A stretch of 64,000 nucleotides of DNA from contig NZ_JAEQNB010000001.1 in NCBI RefSeq assembly GCF_016722965.1, positions 496,001-560,000 on the forward strand. The letters are read 5' to 3'. The notes under the pieces are model-generated. The model had not been told where the DNA came from. It ran no database searches and was given only the letters and a program-made list of their open reading frames with translations. Positions 1 through 8,018 of the stretch are shown here, in pieces (position 1 is the stretch's first letter; each line of letters starts with the position of its first letter). A program made the translations under genes and the position numbers. The DNA is from Tumebacillus amylolyticus. Its GTDB lineage: Bacteria; Bacillota; Bacilli; Tumebacillales; Tumebacillaceae.

Positions 1-1
1 C

Positions 2-2113
2 TTGGAAAAAGTCGATCAACTGATCAACCAAGTGAATCACGACCAGTTCCGCGATTCCGCAGTCCAAGCACTGGCTCAATTGCCGGATGCATCGGAGATC
101 ACGTACGACAACCTCGGCACGATCTCCGTCGAAATTACCGCCGCCGTAGAAGCGGTCAGCGCGGCACGGGTCAACGGCGTGTATACGCCGGAACTTCCGG
201 GCCTCGACAAGTTGGTCAAAGTCGAGCAATTGAAAGTGAACAAGCTGTTTGCGACGGACGCGAACGGCGACCTCGACAAAGACCACCTCGCAGCCGACTT
301 CGACATGGAGAAGTTCTACGAAGTATTCGACATGTTCGACGTTCTGCTCGACCCGCAATCGATCGCCCTGTCCGGCATGTCGGAAGCAGATGCTCGCCAT
401 GCCTACGTCGAGGCGATGAAACGCATCGTGGGCCTCAGCGATATGGACATGGCCATCTACAACCTGATCGACGACCTGAACCTGCTCTACATCCTCGAAA
501 TGCAGGAGAACTTCTTCGATCTGATCGGCATGATTCCGACTGTGGAGCAAGTCACGATGGCCGACAAAGGAACGCTCTCGTTCCTCCTCGACCTCGACCA
601 AACGATCACGTTGACTTCGATGACCACGGGCCAAGCGATCCCGAACTACGGCGACTGGATCGATGCCGAGATCAAACTGTACGACGCATCCGGCGCACTG
701 GCTCCGTCTGTCGTCGAAGCCCTGTTCACCGACAACACCCACACGGCATTGGCAAGTGACATTACCCAAGGGTCGCTCAACGAAGCAAAAACTTTCGTAG
801 ACAATGCAGACTACTCCGTCAAAGATGACCTGTACGCGCTCCTCGATGTTGCGCAAGGACTGTTCGCGAACCAAGAAGATCTCCTCCCGGAAATCTTGTT
901 GGCTTGGACACAAGCCAACATGGACCCGTCGACCTGGAACCATGAGATTGTAATCGGGGACGGATTCTATGTAACGGCCAACAAAAACTCCAAAGTCTAT
1001 CTGGTTCCGAACAACGCGCACCCGCTCAGCACGGAGGGGTTGGAAGCGTTGGTCGCAGACCACAAAGCAGCGGTGACCTCTGTGACCGGTGTAGGTGAAG
1101 GCATGACCGGCGAGATTCCGACGGCCGGCCTCGCCAGCGGCGATTATCGTTTGTATATGGCCGACAACTTCGGACACGTCAAGCCGGATTGGGCGACCTA
1201 CACGCTCGTCGACAACGTGGCTCCGTACGTGGTCTGGCCGATTCGAGATCAGGTATTGGAAGTAAGCGGCCCGATACCGCGTATCCCGATTCAATTTACC
1301 TTCCAAGATACGCCGGACGATACGTTGACTTACTCGGCGACTTCAAGTGATCCGTCGATCTGCGATGTCATGGTTGCCTCGCTTGGCGTGCGTCTGCAAC
1401 CGCATGCTCCGGGCGTCGTCACGATCACCGTTACGGCGACCGACAGCCGTGGAGCGACCGGCTTCACGACATTTAAGGTTACCGTGAATCCGGACCCGCC
1501 CTTTGTGAACCAAGACCCGCAAATGGTGAACCAACTTCCCGATTACGTCACCAAAGTTGGCGACGATGATCAGCAGTTCGACCTCAACAACTATTTTGTC
1601 GATGAAAATCCGGAAGACATCCTGTCCTATTCGCTGGCACCGTACACCGATGACAGCGTGGCGACGGTCAGTTTGGAGAACAACGTGCTCAACATTCACG
1701 GAGTCGCACCGGGTACGGCAACTGTCACCCTGATCGCATCGGACGGCCATGGCGGCACCGACGCCACCATGACGTTCCATGTCAATGTGGCAGCTACCGA
1801 TCCGACGCCTGCTGCCAACCATGATCCGGCTGTAGCCAACACGATCGACACGCAGAACCAAACGATTGGCGATCCGGACCTGACTTTCGACCTGAACCAA
1901 GTGTTCAGCGACGAAGACGGTGACGCGCTGGCCTACACGCTGACCTACGACGGCTCCGAATACGCGGACATTCAACTGGACCAGACCACCGGCATCCTCA
2001 CCATCCGCGGTCTCGCTCCCGGAACCGCGACAGTCACCTTGGTAGCATCTGACGGCAAGAGCACCAACGACGCGACCGTGACCTTCCAAGTCAACGTGAC
2101 TACCCAAGCCTAG
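2..2113 (+). CDS. Surface protein with tandem Ig/cadherin-like repeats (probably 5'-truncated)
   Basis: The reading frame is open from the window edge. The first possible start is a TTG at base 2 with no visible ribosome binding site, so the real gene probably begins upstream. The 703 visible residues have an acidic helical N-terminal part (about 1-300) of no family I recognise, a beta-rich part, then three related modules of roughly 90-100 residues (about 405-500, 505-600, 610-703). Each carries the pattern APGTATVTL..SDG..G..ATVTF.V.V, typical of dystroglycan/cadherin-like or Ig-like bacterial repeats. Such modules usually form rod-like extracellular adhesion or cell-surface domains. No LPxTG motif or SLH domain is visible. 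A terminator follows directly. The repeat assignment is firm; the function of the N-terminal part is unknown. Confidence 0.75.
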   Translation: MEKVDQLINQVNHDQFRDSAVQALAQLPDASEITYDNLGTISVEITAAVEAVSAARVNGVYTPELPGLDKLVKVEQLKVNKLFATDANGDLDKDHLAADFDMEKFYEVFDMFDVLLDPQSIALSGMSEADARHAYVEAMKRIVGLSDMDMAIYNLIDDLNLLYILEMQENFFDLIGMIPTVEQVTMADKGTLSFLLDLDQTITLTSMTTGQAIPNYGDWIDAEIKLYDASGALAPSVVEALFTDNTHTALASDITQGSLNEAKTFVDNADYSVKDDLYALLDVAQGLFANQEDLLPEILLAWTQANMDPSTWNHEIVIGDGFYVTANKNSKVYLVPNNAHPLSTEGLEALVADHKAAVTSVTGVGEGMTGEIPTAGLASGDYRLYMADNFGHVKPDWATYTLVDNVAPYVVWPIRDQVLEVSGPIPRIPIQFTFQDTPDDTLTYSATSSDPSICDVMVASLGVRLQPHAPGVVTITVTATDSRGATGFTTFKVTVNPDPPFVNQDPQMVNQLPDYVTKVGDDDQQFDLNNYFVDENPEDILSYSLAPYTDDSVATVSLENNVLNIHGVAPGTATVTLIASDGHGGTDATMTFHVNVAATDPTPAANHDPAVANTIDTQNQTIGDPDLTFDLNQVFSDEDGDALAYTLTYDGSEYADIQLDQTTGILTIRGLAPGTATVTLVASDGKSTNDATVTFQVNVTTQA

Positions 2114-2160
2114 AAAGCTTTACCCGTCAAAATTCCGATCATCATCCAAAATAAGGAAAA

Positions 2161-2196
2161 AGAGAAGCGCTCCGGCGGAGGTGCTTCTCTTTTTTT
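2161..2196 (+). terminator. Rho-independent terminator of the surface-protein gene
   Basis: Inverted repeat AGAGAAGC / GCTTCTCT with an inner CTCC/GGAG pairing, followed by a run of T. Confidence 0.85.
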
Positions 2197-2261
2197 GCGC
2201 TTGAATGTGCAACTTTCATGTGGTATACACTGGAAAGAAGAGTAATTCGGGAGGAATGTTG

Positions 2262-3884
2262 ATGAGGAACGGGAAAAGTATAAAGGACAGGTATTTATGG
2301 ATAGCCGGAATAGTCGGACTTCTTATCTTTCTCGTCATGACTTGGTTCGACCCAACGGTGCGTCAAACGTACGCCGTGGACCATGCGGGAGCGCAAGCGA
2401 AAGCGGTTGCTTTTTGGAAACAGCAAGGAGTAGACCTCCACGCGTATGAGTCCACCGTGGTGATGGACAGCGACCAACTGGCAGACGGCTACCTCGGCAA
2501 GTACGGTTTGCAGGAGAAGTTCGATCTCGAAGGCCTCCGCGCGGAACCGATCGTCTACTGGACCGTGACGTACTACAAGCAGCAGAGCCACGACAAGTAT
2601 GTGACCCGCATCGACCCTGATACCGGGCAGATCGTGACCTGGCAACGTGGGGGGCAGGCGGTGGAACACGACTCCGACGAGGCAGGCGCGTTGCAAAAAG
2701 CGCAACAAGCTTTGCAGACACAGGGAGTCGAACAGGGGGCACCGACGCTTAAGACGAGAACGGTGGATGATCATTTCATTCATACCTATACCTTTGAATA
2801 CCAGATCCCGTCGTCGGAGTTTGCTCTCGGGGACATGCAACTTCTCTATCACGTTGAGGTCAAAGGCGACACCGTGAGCGAAGTCAGCTATTCCTACCTC
2901 ACGCCGACGGAGTTTCAAACTTGGCACAGCACCCAAGAAAAAATCGGCATGGTCTTGACCGGGCTCAGCTTGCTGCTGACGTTCGTGTTGTTCGTGCTCG
3001 CCTTCATCTTTCTGTTCTTGGTCAAGCAAAAAAAACCTTGGTGGTCTTCACTCTGGCTCGGTCTCGTGGTGACAGGGTTGTTCGCCCTCTCCAACCTCAA
3101 CGAATGGCCGACGCTTCAACAAAAGTTCTTTGAAGCCGGGAGTTCCGGCGTCTCGCTCAGCATCGGACTTGTGGTGGTGATCCTCATCGTGGCGATCCTC
3201 TCCGTGCTGATGGGCGGGGCTTCCTATGTGATGATTCTCACCGGCGGTGCGCTCGTCAAGGAAGTGGACCTCACGCTATGGACACCGTGGCGCCATCCCG
3301 AGTGGGGGACCCGTCTGCGTCGCGCGATGTGGCGCGGGTTTGCGTTGTGCTTCATCTGGCTGACGTTGCAGAACTTGTTCTACTGGGTAGCCCAGCATGT
3401 CTTTGGCGTCTGGTTTGAAAACGACTTCTCGATGTCGCCGTCGAACATGTGGTTCCCGCTGTTGATGCCGTTGATGGCGTGGCTCGCCGGCGTTCAAGAA
3501 GAGACCACCTACCGACTGTTTGGCGTAACTTTTTTCAAAAAGTACTGGAAGAGCTCATTCCTCGCCTGCCTGTTGCCCGCGATGATTTGGGCACTCGGGC
3601 ACAGCATGTATCCGATCTATCCGGTTTATACGCGGTTCATTGAATTGACGCTGTTCGGGTTGTTGATCGGGTATTGTTACTTGTGGTGGGGGTTTGAAAC
3701 GGTGCTGTTTGCCCATGTGGCGTTCGATGCCGTGCAGATGGCGATGCCGTTTTTGTTTGGAGGAAATGGAAAGGAACTGGCAGTTGGAATCCTCTATTTG
3801 CTCCTGCCGATCGGGGTTGGATACGGCTTGAGCCTTGTCAAATCTACAAATGCTCGGGAGGGAATCAAAATCCCACCCTTGTAA
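2262..3884 (+). CDS. CPBP-family intramembrane metalloprotease (CAAX protease-like)
   Basis: Multi-pass membrane protein of 540 residues. I chose ATG 2262 because GGGAGG lies 7 bases upstream; an upstream ATG at 2205 lacks a ribosome binding site. There is one N-terminal membrane helix (about 11-30), an extracytoplasmic part of about 200 residues, then several helices. The C-terminal third has the CPBP (Abi/CAAX protease) motifs in order: EETTYR near residue 412, LGHSMYP near 445 and HVAFD near 485, which supply the glutamates and histidines expected to bind the catalytic metal. Family members cleave membrane-associated substrates or act in self-immunity to bacteriocins; the substrate here is unknown. 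The N-terminal extracytoplasmic domain is an unusual addition. It appears monocistronic. Confidence 0.85.
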   Translation: MRNGKSIKDRYLWIAGIVGLLIFLVMTWFDPTVRQTYAVDHAGAQAKAVAFWKQQGVDLHAYESTVVMDSDQLADGYLGKYGLQEKFDLEGLRAEPIVYWTVTYYKQQSHDKYVTRIDPDTGQIVTWQRGGQAVEHDSDEAGALQKAQQALQTQGVEQGAPTLKTRTVDDHFIHTYTFEYQIPSSEFALGDMQLLYHVEVKGDTVSEVSYSYLTPTEFQTWHSTQEKIGMVLTGLSLLLTFVLFVLAFIFLFLVKQKKPWWSSLWLGLVVTGLFALSNLNEWPTLQQKFFEAGSSGVSLSIGLVVVILIVAILSVLMGGASYVMILTGGALVKEVDLTLWTPWRHPEWGTRLRRAMWRGFALCFIWLTLQNLFYWVAQHVFGVWFENDFSMSPSNMWFPLLMPLMAWLAGVQEETTYRLFGVTFFKKYWKSSFLACLLPAMIWALGHSMYPIYPVYTRFIELTLFGLLIGYCYLWWGFETVLFAHVAFDAVQMAMPFLFGGNGKELAVGILYLLLPIGVGYGLSLVKSTNAREGIKIPPL

Positions 3885-3926
3885 AGTGAGAAGATGTTTC
3901 GAAAATGTAGCTGTATCATGTATGCC

Positions 3927-3942
3927 CGTCTTTCAAAAGACG
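3927..3942. promoter_or_regulatory. Palindromic operator-like site upstream of the XRE-TPR regulator
   Basis: CGTCTTTCAAAAGACG is a perfect palindrome with 7-base arms and a 2-base centre. It overlaps the proposed -35 (TTTCAA) of the promoter below. Autoregulation by the downstream HTH protein is an inference. Confidence 0.5.
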
Positions 3943-3959
3943 TAAGTATCAGATATGAT
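3931..3959 (+). promoter_or_regulatory. Putative sigma-A promoter of the XRE-TPR/peptide pair
   Basis: TTTCAA at 3931-3936, a 17-base spacer, then TATGAT at 3954-3959. It lies 62 bases before the start codon. Confidence 0.5.
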
Positions 3960-4021
3960 ATTCGTTAAGTAAGCGACGCTCTTTTCTGTAAAGAAGAAGA
4001 TCGATTCGGGGGGAAACGTTC

Positions 4022-5308
4022 ATGGATAAATCGCTCGGACAGAAAATTAGGGAATGGCGCATGCGCAAAGGAATTACGCAGACGGAGTTGGCGGAGGGCC
4101 TCGTGACCCCGAGTATGATCTCTCAGATCGAGTCGGACAAAGCAAACCCCTCCTTTAAACTCCTCGAAGGTATTTCGCGCAAGCTCAATGTGCCGATTGA
4201 CGAGTTTTTGATGGATATGCAAGATCAACTCGAAGAAGACACCCGCTATAAATTGGCGAAGTCTCTGATGGGTTCTCATGATTATAAAAAAGCCATTCAA
4301 GTGCTGGAAAGCCTCGAAGGCATCGACGAACACCACACCGAAGAGATCAAACTCGATCTCGCCGACGCGTACGTATTTGCTAAAGAGTTCGACAAAGCCA
4401 ACAAGCTTTTAGAGGGTATGATTGACGAAATTGCGTTGGAGCGCGATCGTTCGAAAGCTGTGAAGCTGTACATGAAGCTCGGCTGGGCAAGGATGAACTC
4501 CAACAATTACGTGCTGGCAAAGCACTACCTGAACCAAGCGCTCAAGGAACTGAGCAAAGTCAACGACTTGCCGAACGAGGACAGAGGGATCCTGCTCAGC
4601 CGTTATGCGCTGACCGTTTCCTACTTGGGAGAAGCATCCGTTGCACTCATTTACTACAAGAATGCGATCGAGATGTTCCAAGGTACATCGAATCTGTTCA
4701 TGCTGGGTCAAGCGTACCAAGGGCTTGCGAACACCTACTGGCGTCTGCAGGATTTCAAGCAAGCGGCGGAAACGACCCGCACGGCGATCACGATGTTCCG
4801 AAGCGTCAACAATCGAGTACAAGAATATCGCGCCAAGCAGAACTACGGGATTATGCAATATGAACTCGGGAACTTCACGGAAGCGCAAAACGTGTTTGAA
4901 GAGTGTATCGAGGAATTTAAATCGGTCGGCAACGAAGAGTTGATCGCCAATGCATATGGAGAGATGGGCAACCTGAATCTCCGAATGAAAGAGTACCAAG
5001 AAACGGAAAAGTGGAGTTTCAAAGCTTTGGAATTGCTCCCGGCCGAGCACAGTGAACGCGCCTTCGTTTACAGAACTTTGGGAATTCTATACAAGGAACT
5101 TCAAAATTACGATCGGTCATTAGAGTATATGTTAAGTTCTGTCGGTCTTTTTGAAAAATTCGGCTTGCTTGGTGAGGTATCTAAGTGTTATGCTCTTATT
5201 GTAAGCATATACGACTCGCGTGGGGAGCTCGACAAAGCGAGCGATTATATGCAAAAAATGACGACTTCCATGCAGGAAGGACTCAGGGTGAGGGGGCTTT
5301 ATCTTTGA
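4022..5308 (+). CDS. XRE-family HTH + TPR regulator (RRNPP-like peptide receptor)
   Basis: The 428-residue protein starts with an XRE helix-turn-helix (about residues 8-62, GQKIREWRMRKGITQTELA ... SQIESDKANPS). A long array of helical TPR repeats follows from about 70 to 425. This is the architecture of RRNPP receptors (PlcR, NprR, PrgX and relatives), whose TPR domain binds an imported signalling peptide and controls DNA binding. Its stop codon overlaps the TTG start of a 49-residue secreted-peptide gene, the usual receptor-pheromone arrangement. A GGGGGG-type ribosome binding site precedes ATG 4022. The gene looks more AT-rich than its neighbours, so horizontal acquisition is possible. Domain calls are strong; the peptide-receptor role is inferred from architecture and context. 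Confidence 0.85.
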   Translation: MDKSLGQKIREWRMRKGITQTELAEGLVTPSMISQIESDKANPSFKLLEGISRKLNVPIDEFLMDMQDQLEEDTRYKLAKSLMGSHDYKKAIQVLESLEGIDEHHTEEIKLDLADAYVFAKEFDKANKLLEGMIDEIALERDRSKAVKLYMKLGWARMNSNNYVLAKHYLNQALKELSKVNDLPNEDRGILLSRYALTVSYLGEASVALIYYKNAIEMFQGTSNLFMLGQAYQGLANTYWRLQDFKQAAETTRTAITMFRSVNNRVQEYRAKQNYGIMQYELGNFTEAQNVFEECIEEFKSVGNEELIANAYGEMGNLNLRMKEYQETEKWSFKALELLPAEHSERAFVYRTLGILYKELQNYDRSLEYMLSSVGLFEKFGLLGEVSKCYALIVSIYDSRGELDKASDYMQKMTTSMQEGLRVRGLYL

Positions 5309-5454
5309 AAAAAGTAGTATTCTCTCTGGTGGTAGCTCTGGCAGTTGTTTTCTCCCTTGTTACGGTAAAGGCACAGAACCAAGCGTCCATAGCTGAGCCT
5401 AACTTCGGAGCTTCTTCCGTATCGTCCTTATCTATCTTAGAACCGGAATTTTAA
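5305..5454 (+). CDS. Secreted signalling-peptide precursor (Phr-like), 49 aa, with two heptapeptide copies
   Basis: TTG 5305 overlaps the TGA of the upstream receptor (TTGA), with a GTGAGGGGG ribosome binding site about 9 bases before. The 49-residue product has a Lys-Lys N-terminus and a hydrophobic core (residues 4-21), with a likely signal-peptidase site near VKA-Q (23/24). A short polar tail follows. The tail contains SIAEPNF (28-34) and SILEPEF (43-49); the second forms the exact C-terminus. Phr-type and PapR/NprX-type pheromones are 5-10-residue C-terminal fragments of such precursors, so two near-identical heptapeptides are strong candidates for the mature signal. A terminator follows. 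The annotation depends on the TTG start and on context; no homologue was checked. Confidence 0.75.
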   Translation: MKKVVFSLVVALAVVFSLVTVKAQNQASIAEPNFGASSVSSLSILEPEF

Positions 5455-5474
5455 GATCTCTTTTCATCATGCAC

Positions 5475-5505
5475 GACCGCTCCGTACCGGGGGCGGTCTT
5501 TTTTT
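5475..5505 (+). terminator. Terminator after the peptide precursor
   Basis: GACCGC / GCGGTC stem with extra inner pairing, followed by seven T. Confidence 0.8.
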
Positions 5506-5571
5506 GTTTTCGGAGAACATCGTCGTGTGATACAGTGGTAAGAGTGTCAACTGTAACGATGAGGTGGTATT

Positions 5572-6663
5572 GTGAAAAAATTACTCGCGATGTGCGTGGG
5601 TCTCTGTTCCACCTTGCTTCTCGTGGACTTGTGGGCCGGCACGTTTGCGCCTGAGACGAAGGAGACGGAGCGGTTGGTTTTGGATGACACGTTCTATGAA
5701 CAGAACATCCAACTGGACAACGCCGTCGCACAACTTCGGGCCACCCCGTCTCCGAAAGTCATCGCGCTGGGCGACTCGACGATGTACGGCTCGGTCGTCT
5801 ACCAGAACGAGACGATCCCCTACTTTCTCCGGCAGAATTTGCAACGGCAGATGCCCCATGCCTCCGTCACCAACCTCGCGTATCCGGGAGCTCGACCTGC
5901 CGACCTGTACGCGATGCTGAAATTGATACCCGACGCACATCCCGACCTCGTCGTCGTCGATGTGAACGTTGTGTTTTATTCGCAGCGCATCTTGCAAGAG
6001 GGTGCGCTTGCCAACAAGACGCTCAAGCGGGAGTTTCTGTACGAACCGGACGTACCCAAGGGCGTTTTCGCCGACAACCGCGTGGAGGAAACTCTCAAAA
6101 CGTGGCTCAAAGATACGAACATCGGCCAATACCAGACGGCGATCAACAAGCAGTTGTTCGGCCTCCAACCGAGGCAGTACGTCCGCGATGCGGTCGATGC
6201 GCTGTCGCCTCCGAAGGCATCCGCACAGCCTCCCGCAAACACGGCCACTCCTGAGAACATCATCGGGGTTCCGTGGACGAGCAAGACGTGGGGGGACCAA
6301 GAGCGTGCCACGATGGAGCGCATCTACGGCAAAGGGTTGCTTGTGAAGGAAGAGAACGATTCGGTGAAGATGCTCATCGCCTTCCAAGAGTACGCCAAGG
6401 AGCACGGCATCAACGTCCTCTACTACCTCGCGCCGCAGAACGAGTCGTTGATCGGGCAGTTTTTCTCGCTCGGGCAACTGCACGACAACCAAGAATTTCT
6501 GCGTGAAAAATTGGTCCGTGGAAGTTCGTGGTACCTCGACTTGAGCCGGGAGATTCCGTCCAACCTCTTTGGCGACTATGACCATATGCTTCGCGAGGGC
6601 AACGCCCGCGTCGCCGATCGATTGGCCGACGAGATCAAAGCCAAGGGGGTCTTGGGCCGATGA
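5572..6663 (+). CDS. SGNH-hydrolase-type O-acyltransferase, membrane anchored (DltD/AlgX-like)
   Basis: 363 residues with an N-terminal signal anchor (about 4-22). An SGNH fold is indicated by the block I motif ALGDSTMYG (catalytic Ser69) and a C-terminal DYDH motif (Asp335, His338) that would complete the triad. The middle carries block II-like NLAYPGARPADLY. The gene overlaps the following MBOAT gene by four bases (ATGA), so the two are translationally coupled. SGNH proteins paired with MBOAT proteins transfer acyl groups to cell-envelope polymers outside the membrane (DltD, AlgX/AlgJ, PatB-type). I infer extracytoplasmic acylation of a wall or surface glycan. The polymer and acyl group cannot be told from sequence. 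Confidence 0.8.
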   Translation: MKKLLAMCVGLCSTLLLVDLWAGTFAPETKETERLVLDDTFYEQNIQLDNAVAQLRATPSPKVIALGDSTMYGSVVYQNETIPYFLRQNLQRQMPHASVTNLAYPGARPADLYAMLKLIPDAHPDLVVVDVNVVFYSQRILQEGALANKTLKREFLYEPDVPKGVFADNRVEETLKTWLKDTNIGQYQTAINKQLFGLQPRQYVRDAVDALSPPKASAQPPANTATPENIIGVPWTSKTWGDQERATMERIYGKGLLVKEENDSVKMLIAFQEYAKEHGINVLYYLAPQNESLIGQFFSLGQLHDNQEFLREKLVRGSSWYLDLSREIPSNLFGDYDHMLREGNARVADRLADEIKAKGVLGR

Positions 6664-7805
6664 TCTTCACGACGTATACATTCCTGGTCTTTTTCGCCGT
6701 CACGTTGTTGCTCTATACGCTCGCTCCGGCCAAAGTACGTCCGTTCGTGATGATCCTCGCCGGGTTCGTGTTCTACGCGTATGACAGCGTCCCGCATTTC
6801 GTGTTGCTGCTGGTCCTGACACTCGTCATCTACTCTCTCTCCCGTTCGAAGTCAAAACGCGTGCTCCTCTTCGGCATCGTGCTGTCTGTCGGGTTGCTTT
6901 TCTACTATAAGTATTGGAAGATGGCGGTCACGACGATTGACACCTGGTTCGGGGGCAACTTGCCGGTCGTAAAACTGGCGGTGCCGCTGGCGATCTCGTT
7001 CTTCGTCTTCGAGTTCGTCCATTACCTCGTCGACGTCTACAAAGGCAAAGCCCAGCGCGTCACGCTGCGGGAGTTTTTCCTGTTTATTTTCTTCTTCCCG
7101 TCGCTGGTGGCGGGTCCGATCAAGCGCATCCAGTCGTTTGAAAAAGACCGCATCTCGTTCACCTCGGGAGATGTCTACCAAGGGCTGTTCCGCATGGGCA
7201 TCGGGCTGTTCAAAAAAATCGCCCTCGCCGATTCGCTCAACCCGTTGTTCGCGCCGATCTTCGCCGATCCGGGCTCTGCGTCCCTTGCGGCGCTCTGGGT
7301 GGCGATGTACGCCTATGCGTTCAAGATCTACCTCGATTTCTCCGCGTACTCCGACGTCGCCATCGGGGCGGCGCAATGCTTTGGCTACCACTTGCCGGAG
7401 AACTTCAACTGGCCGTACATCTCGCGGAGTCTCGGCGAGTTCTGGCGGCGCTGGCACATCTCGCTGTCCTCGTGGATTCGCGATTATCTCTACATTCCGC
7501 TGGGCGGCAACCGCAAGGGATTTGCGCGGGGACTCCTGTTCCTGTTCCTCGCCATGACGATCTCCGGTCTCTGGCACGGAGCGAACTGGACGTTCGTCGT
7601 CTGGGGGATGTGGCACGGCGTCGGACAAGCGGTGAACAAAGTCTGGAGCAAGTACCGTCCGAAGTCGACGTGGCTCCCGCGACCTCTGGGTCAAGTGGCA
7701 GCTTGGGCGCTGACGTTCCACTTCGTCTGCTTGGGCTGGGTGTTTTTCGCTTCTCCGACGTTGCACAACTCCTTCGTTTTCTTAAAACGCATGTGGGGGG
7801 TCTGA
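6660..7805 (+). CDS. MBOAT-family membrane O-acyltransferase (DltB/AlgI-like)
   Basis: 381-residue polytopic membrane protein with MBOAT hallmarks: PSLVAGPIKR near residue 145, the SLGEFWRRWHISLSSWIRDYLYIPLGG region near 260-285, and the active-site region GLWHGANW (His306) followed by WGMWHG. It would move an activated acyl group across the membrane. It starts at ATG 6660, inside the end of the SGNH gene, and is followed three bases later by a 34-residue microprotein. The usual DltA (ligase) and DltC (carrier) are absent, so the donor is probably not D-alanyl-carrier protein from this locus; acetyl-CoA is a reasonable alternative. It is somewhat short for the family because it lacks C-terminal helices. 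Confidence 0.9.
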   Translation: MIFTTYTFLVFFAVTLLLYTLAPAKVRPFVMILAGFVFYAYDSVPHFVLLLVLTLVIYSLSRSKSKRVLLFGIVLSVGLLFYYKYWKMAVTTIDTWFGGNLPVVKLAVPLAISFFVFEFVHYLVDVYKGKAQRVTLREFFLFIFFFPSLVAGPIKRIQSFEKDRISFTSGDVYQGLFRMGIGLFKKIALADSLNPLFAPIFADPGSASLAALWVAMYAYAFKIYLDFSAYSDVAIGAAQCFGYHLPENFNWPYISRSLGEFWRRWHISLSSWIRDYLYIPLGGNRKGFARGLLFLFLAMTISGLWHGANWTFVVWGMWHGVGQAVNKVWSKYRPKSTWLPRPLGQVAAWALTFHFVCLGWVFFASPTLHNSFVFLKRMWGV

Positions 7806-7808
7806 TCC

Positions 7809-7913
7809 ATGTTCAAGGCGTTTGCCAAAGGGGTCTTGCTCGCGTTGCTCCTCGTCGCCGTCTATCTGATCGCGGAAGGACCGAGCGAGCGCTTCATCTA
7901 CACCGACTTTTAG
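7809..7913 (+). CDS. DltX-like membrane microprotein, 34 aa, C-terminal FIYTDF motif
   Basis: Short gene starting at ATG 7809, three bases after the MBOAT stop. The product has a basic N-terminus (MFKAFAKG), one membrane helix (about 8-21) and ends exactly in FIYTDF. This matches the plan of DltX: a tiny single-pass protein in dlt operons with a conserved C-terminal FIYxxF-type end, whose tyrosine has been proposed to relay the acyl group between the MBOAT channel (DltB) and the SGNH enzyme (DltD). Here it would be the third component of the SGNH-MBOAT cassette. A strong terminator follows. The reading frame and motif are seen directly; the relay role is inferred from DltX. Confidence 0.75.
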   Translation: MFKAFAKGVLLALLLVAVYLIAEGPSERFIYTDF

Positions 7914-7919
7914 CAAAAG

Positions 7920-7955
7920 AGCACCTGACCGCACGCGGTTCAGGTGCTTTTTTTT
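7920..7955 (+). terminator. Terminator of the O-acylation cassette
   Basis: AGCACCTGA / TCAGGTGCT stem with an inner CCG/CGG pairing, then eight T. Confidence 0.9.
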
Positions 7956-8018
7956 CCAGTTGCAAAGTAGGAAACTCTCACAGTAGGATGGTAGCATGAG
8001 AGAGGAGTGTGTTTGAAC

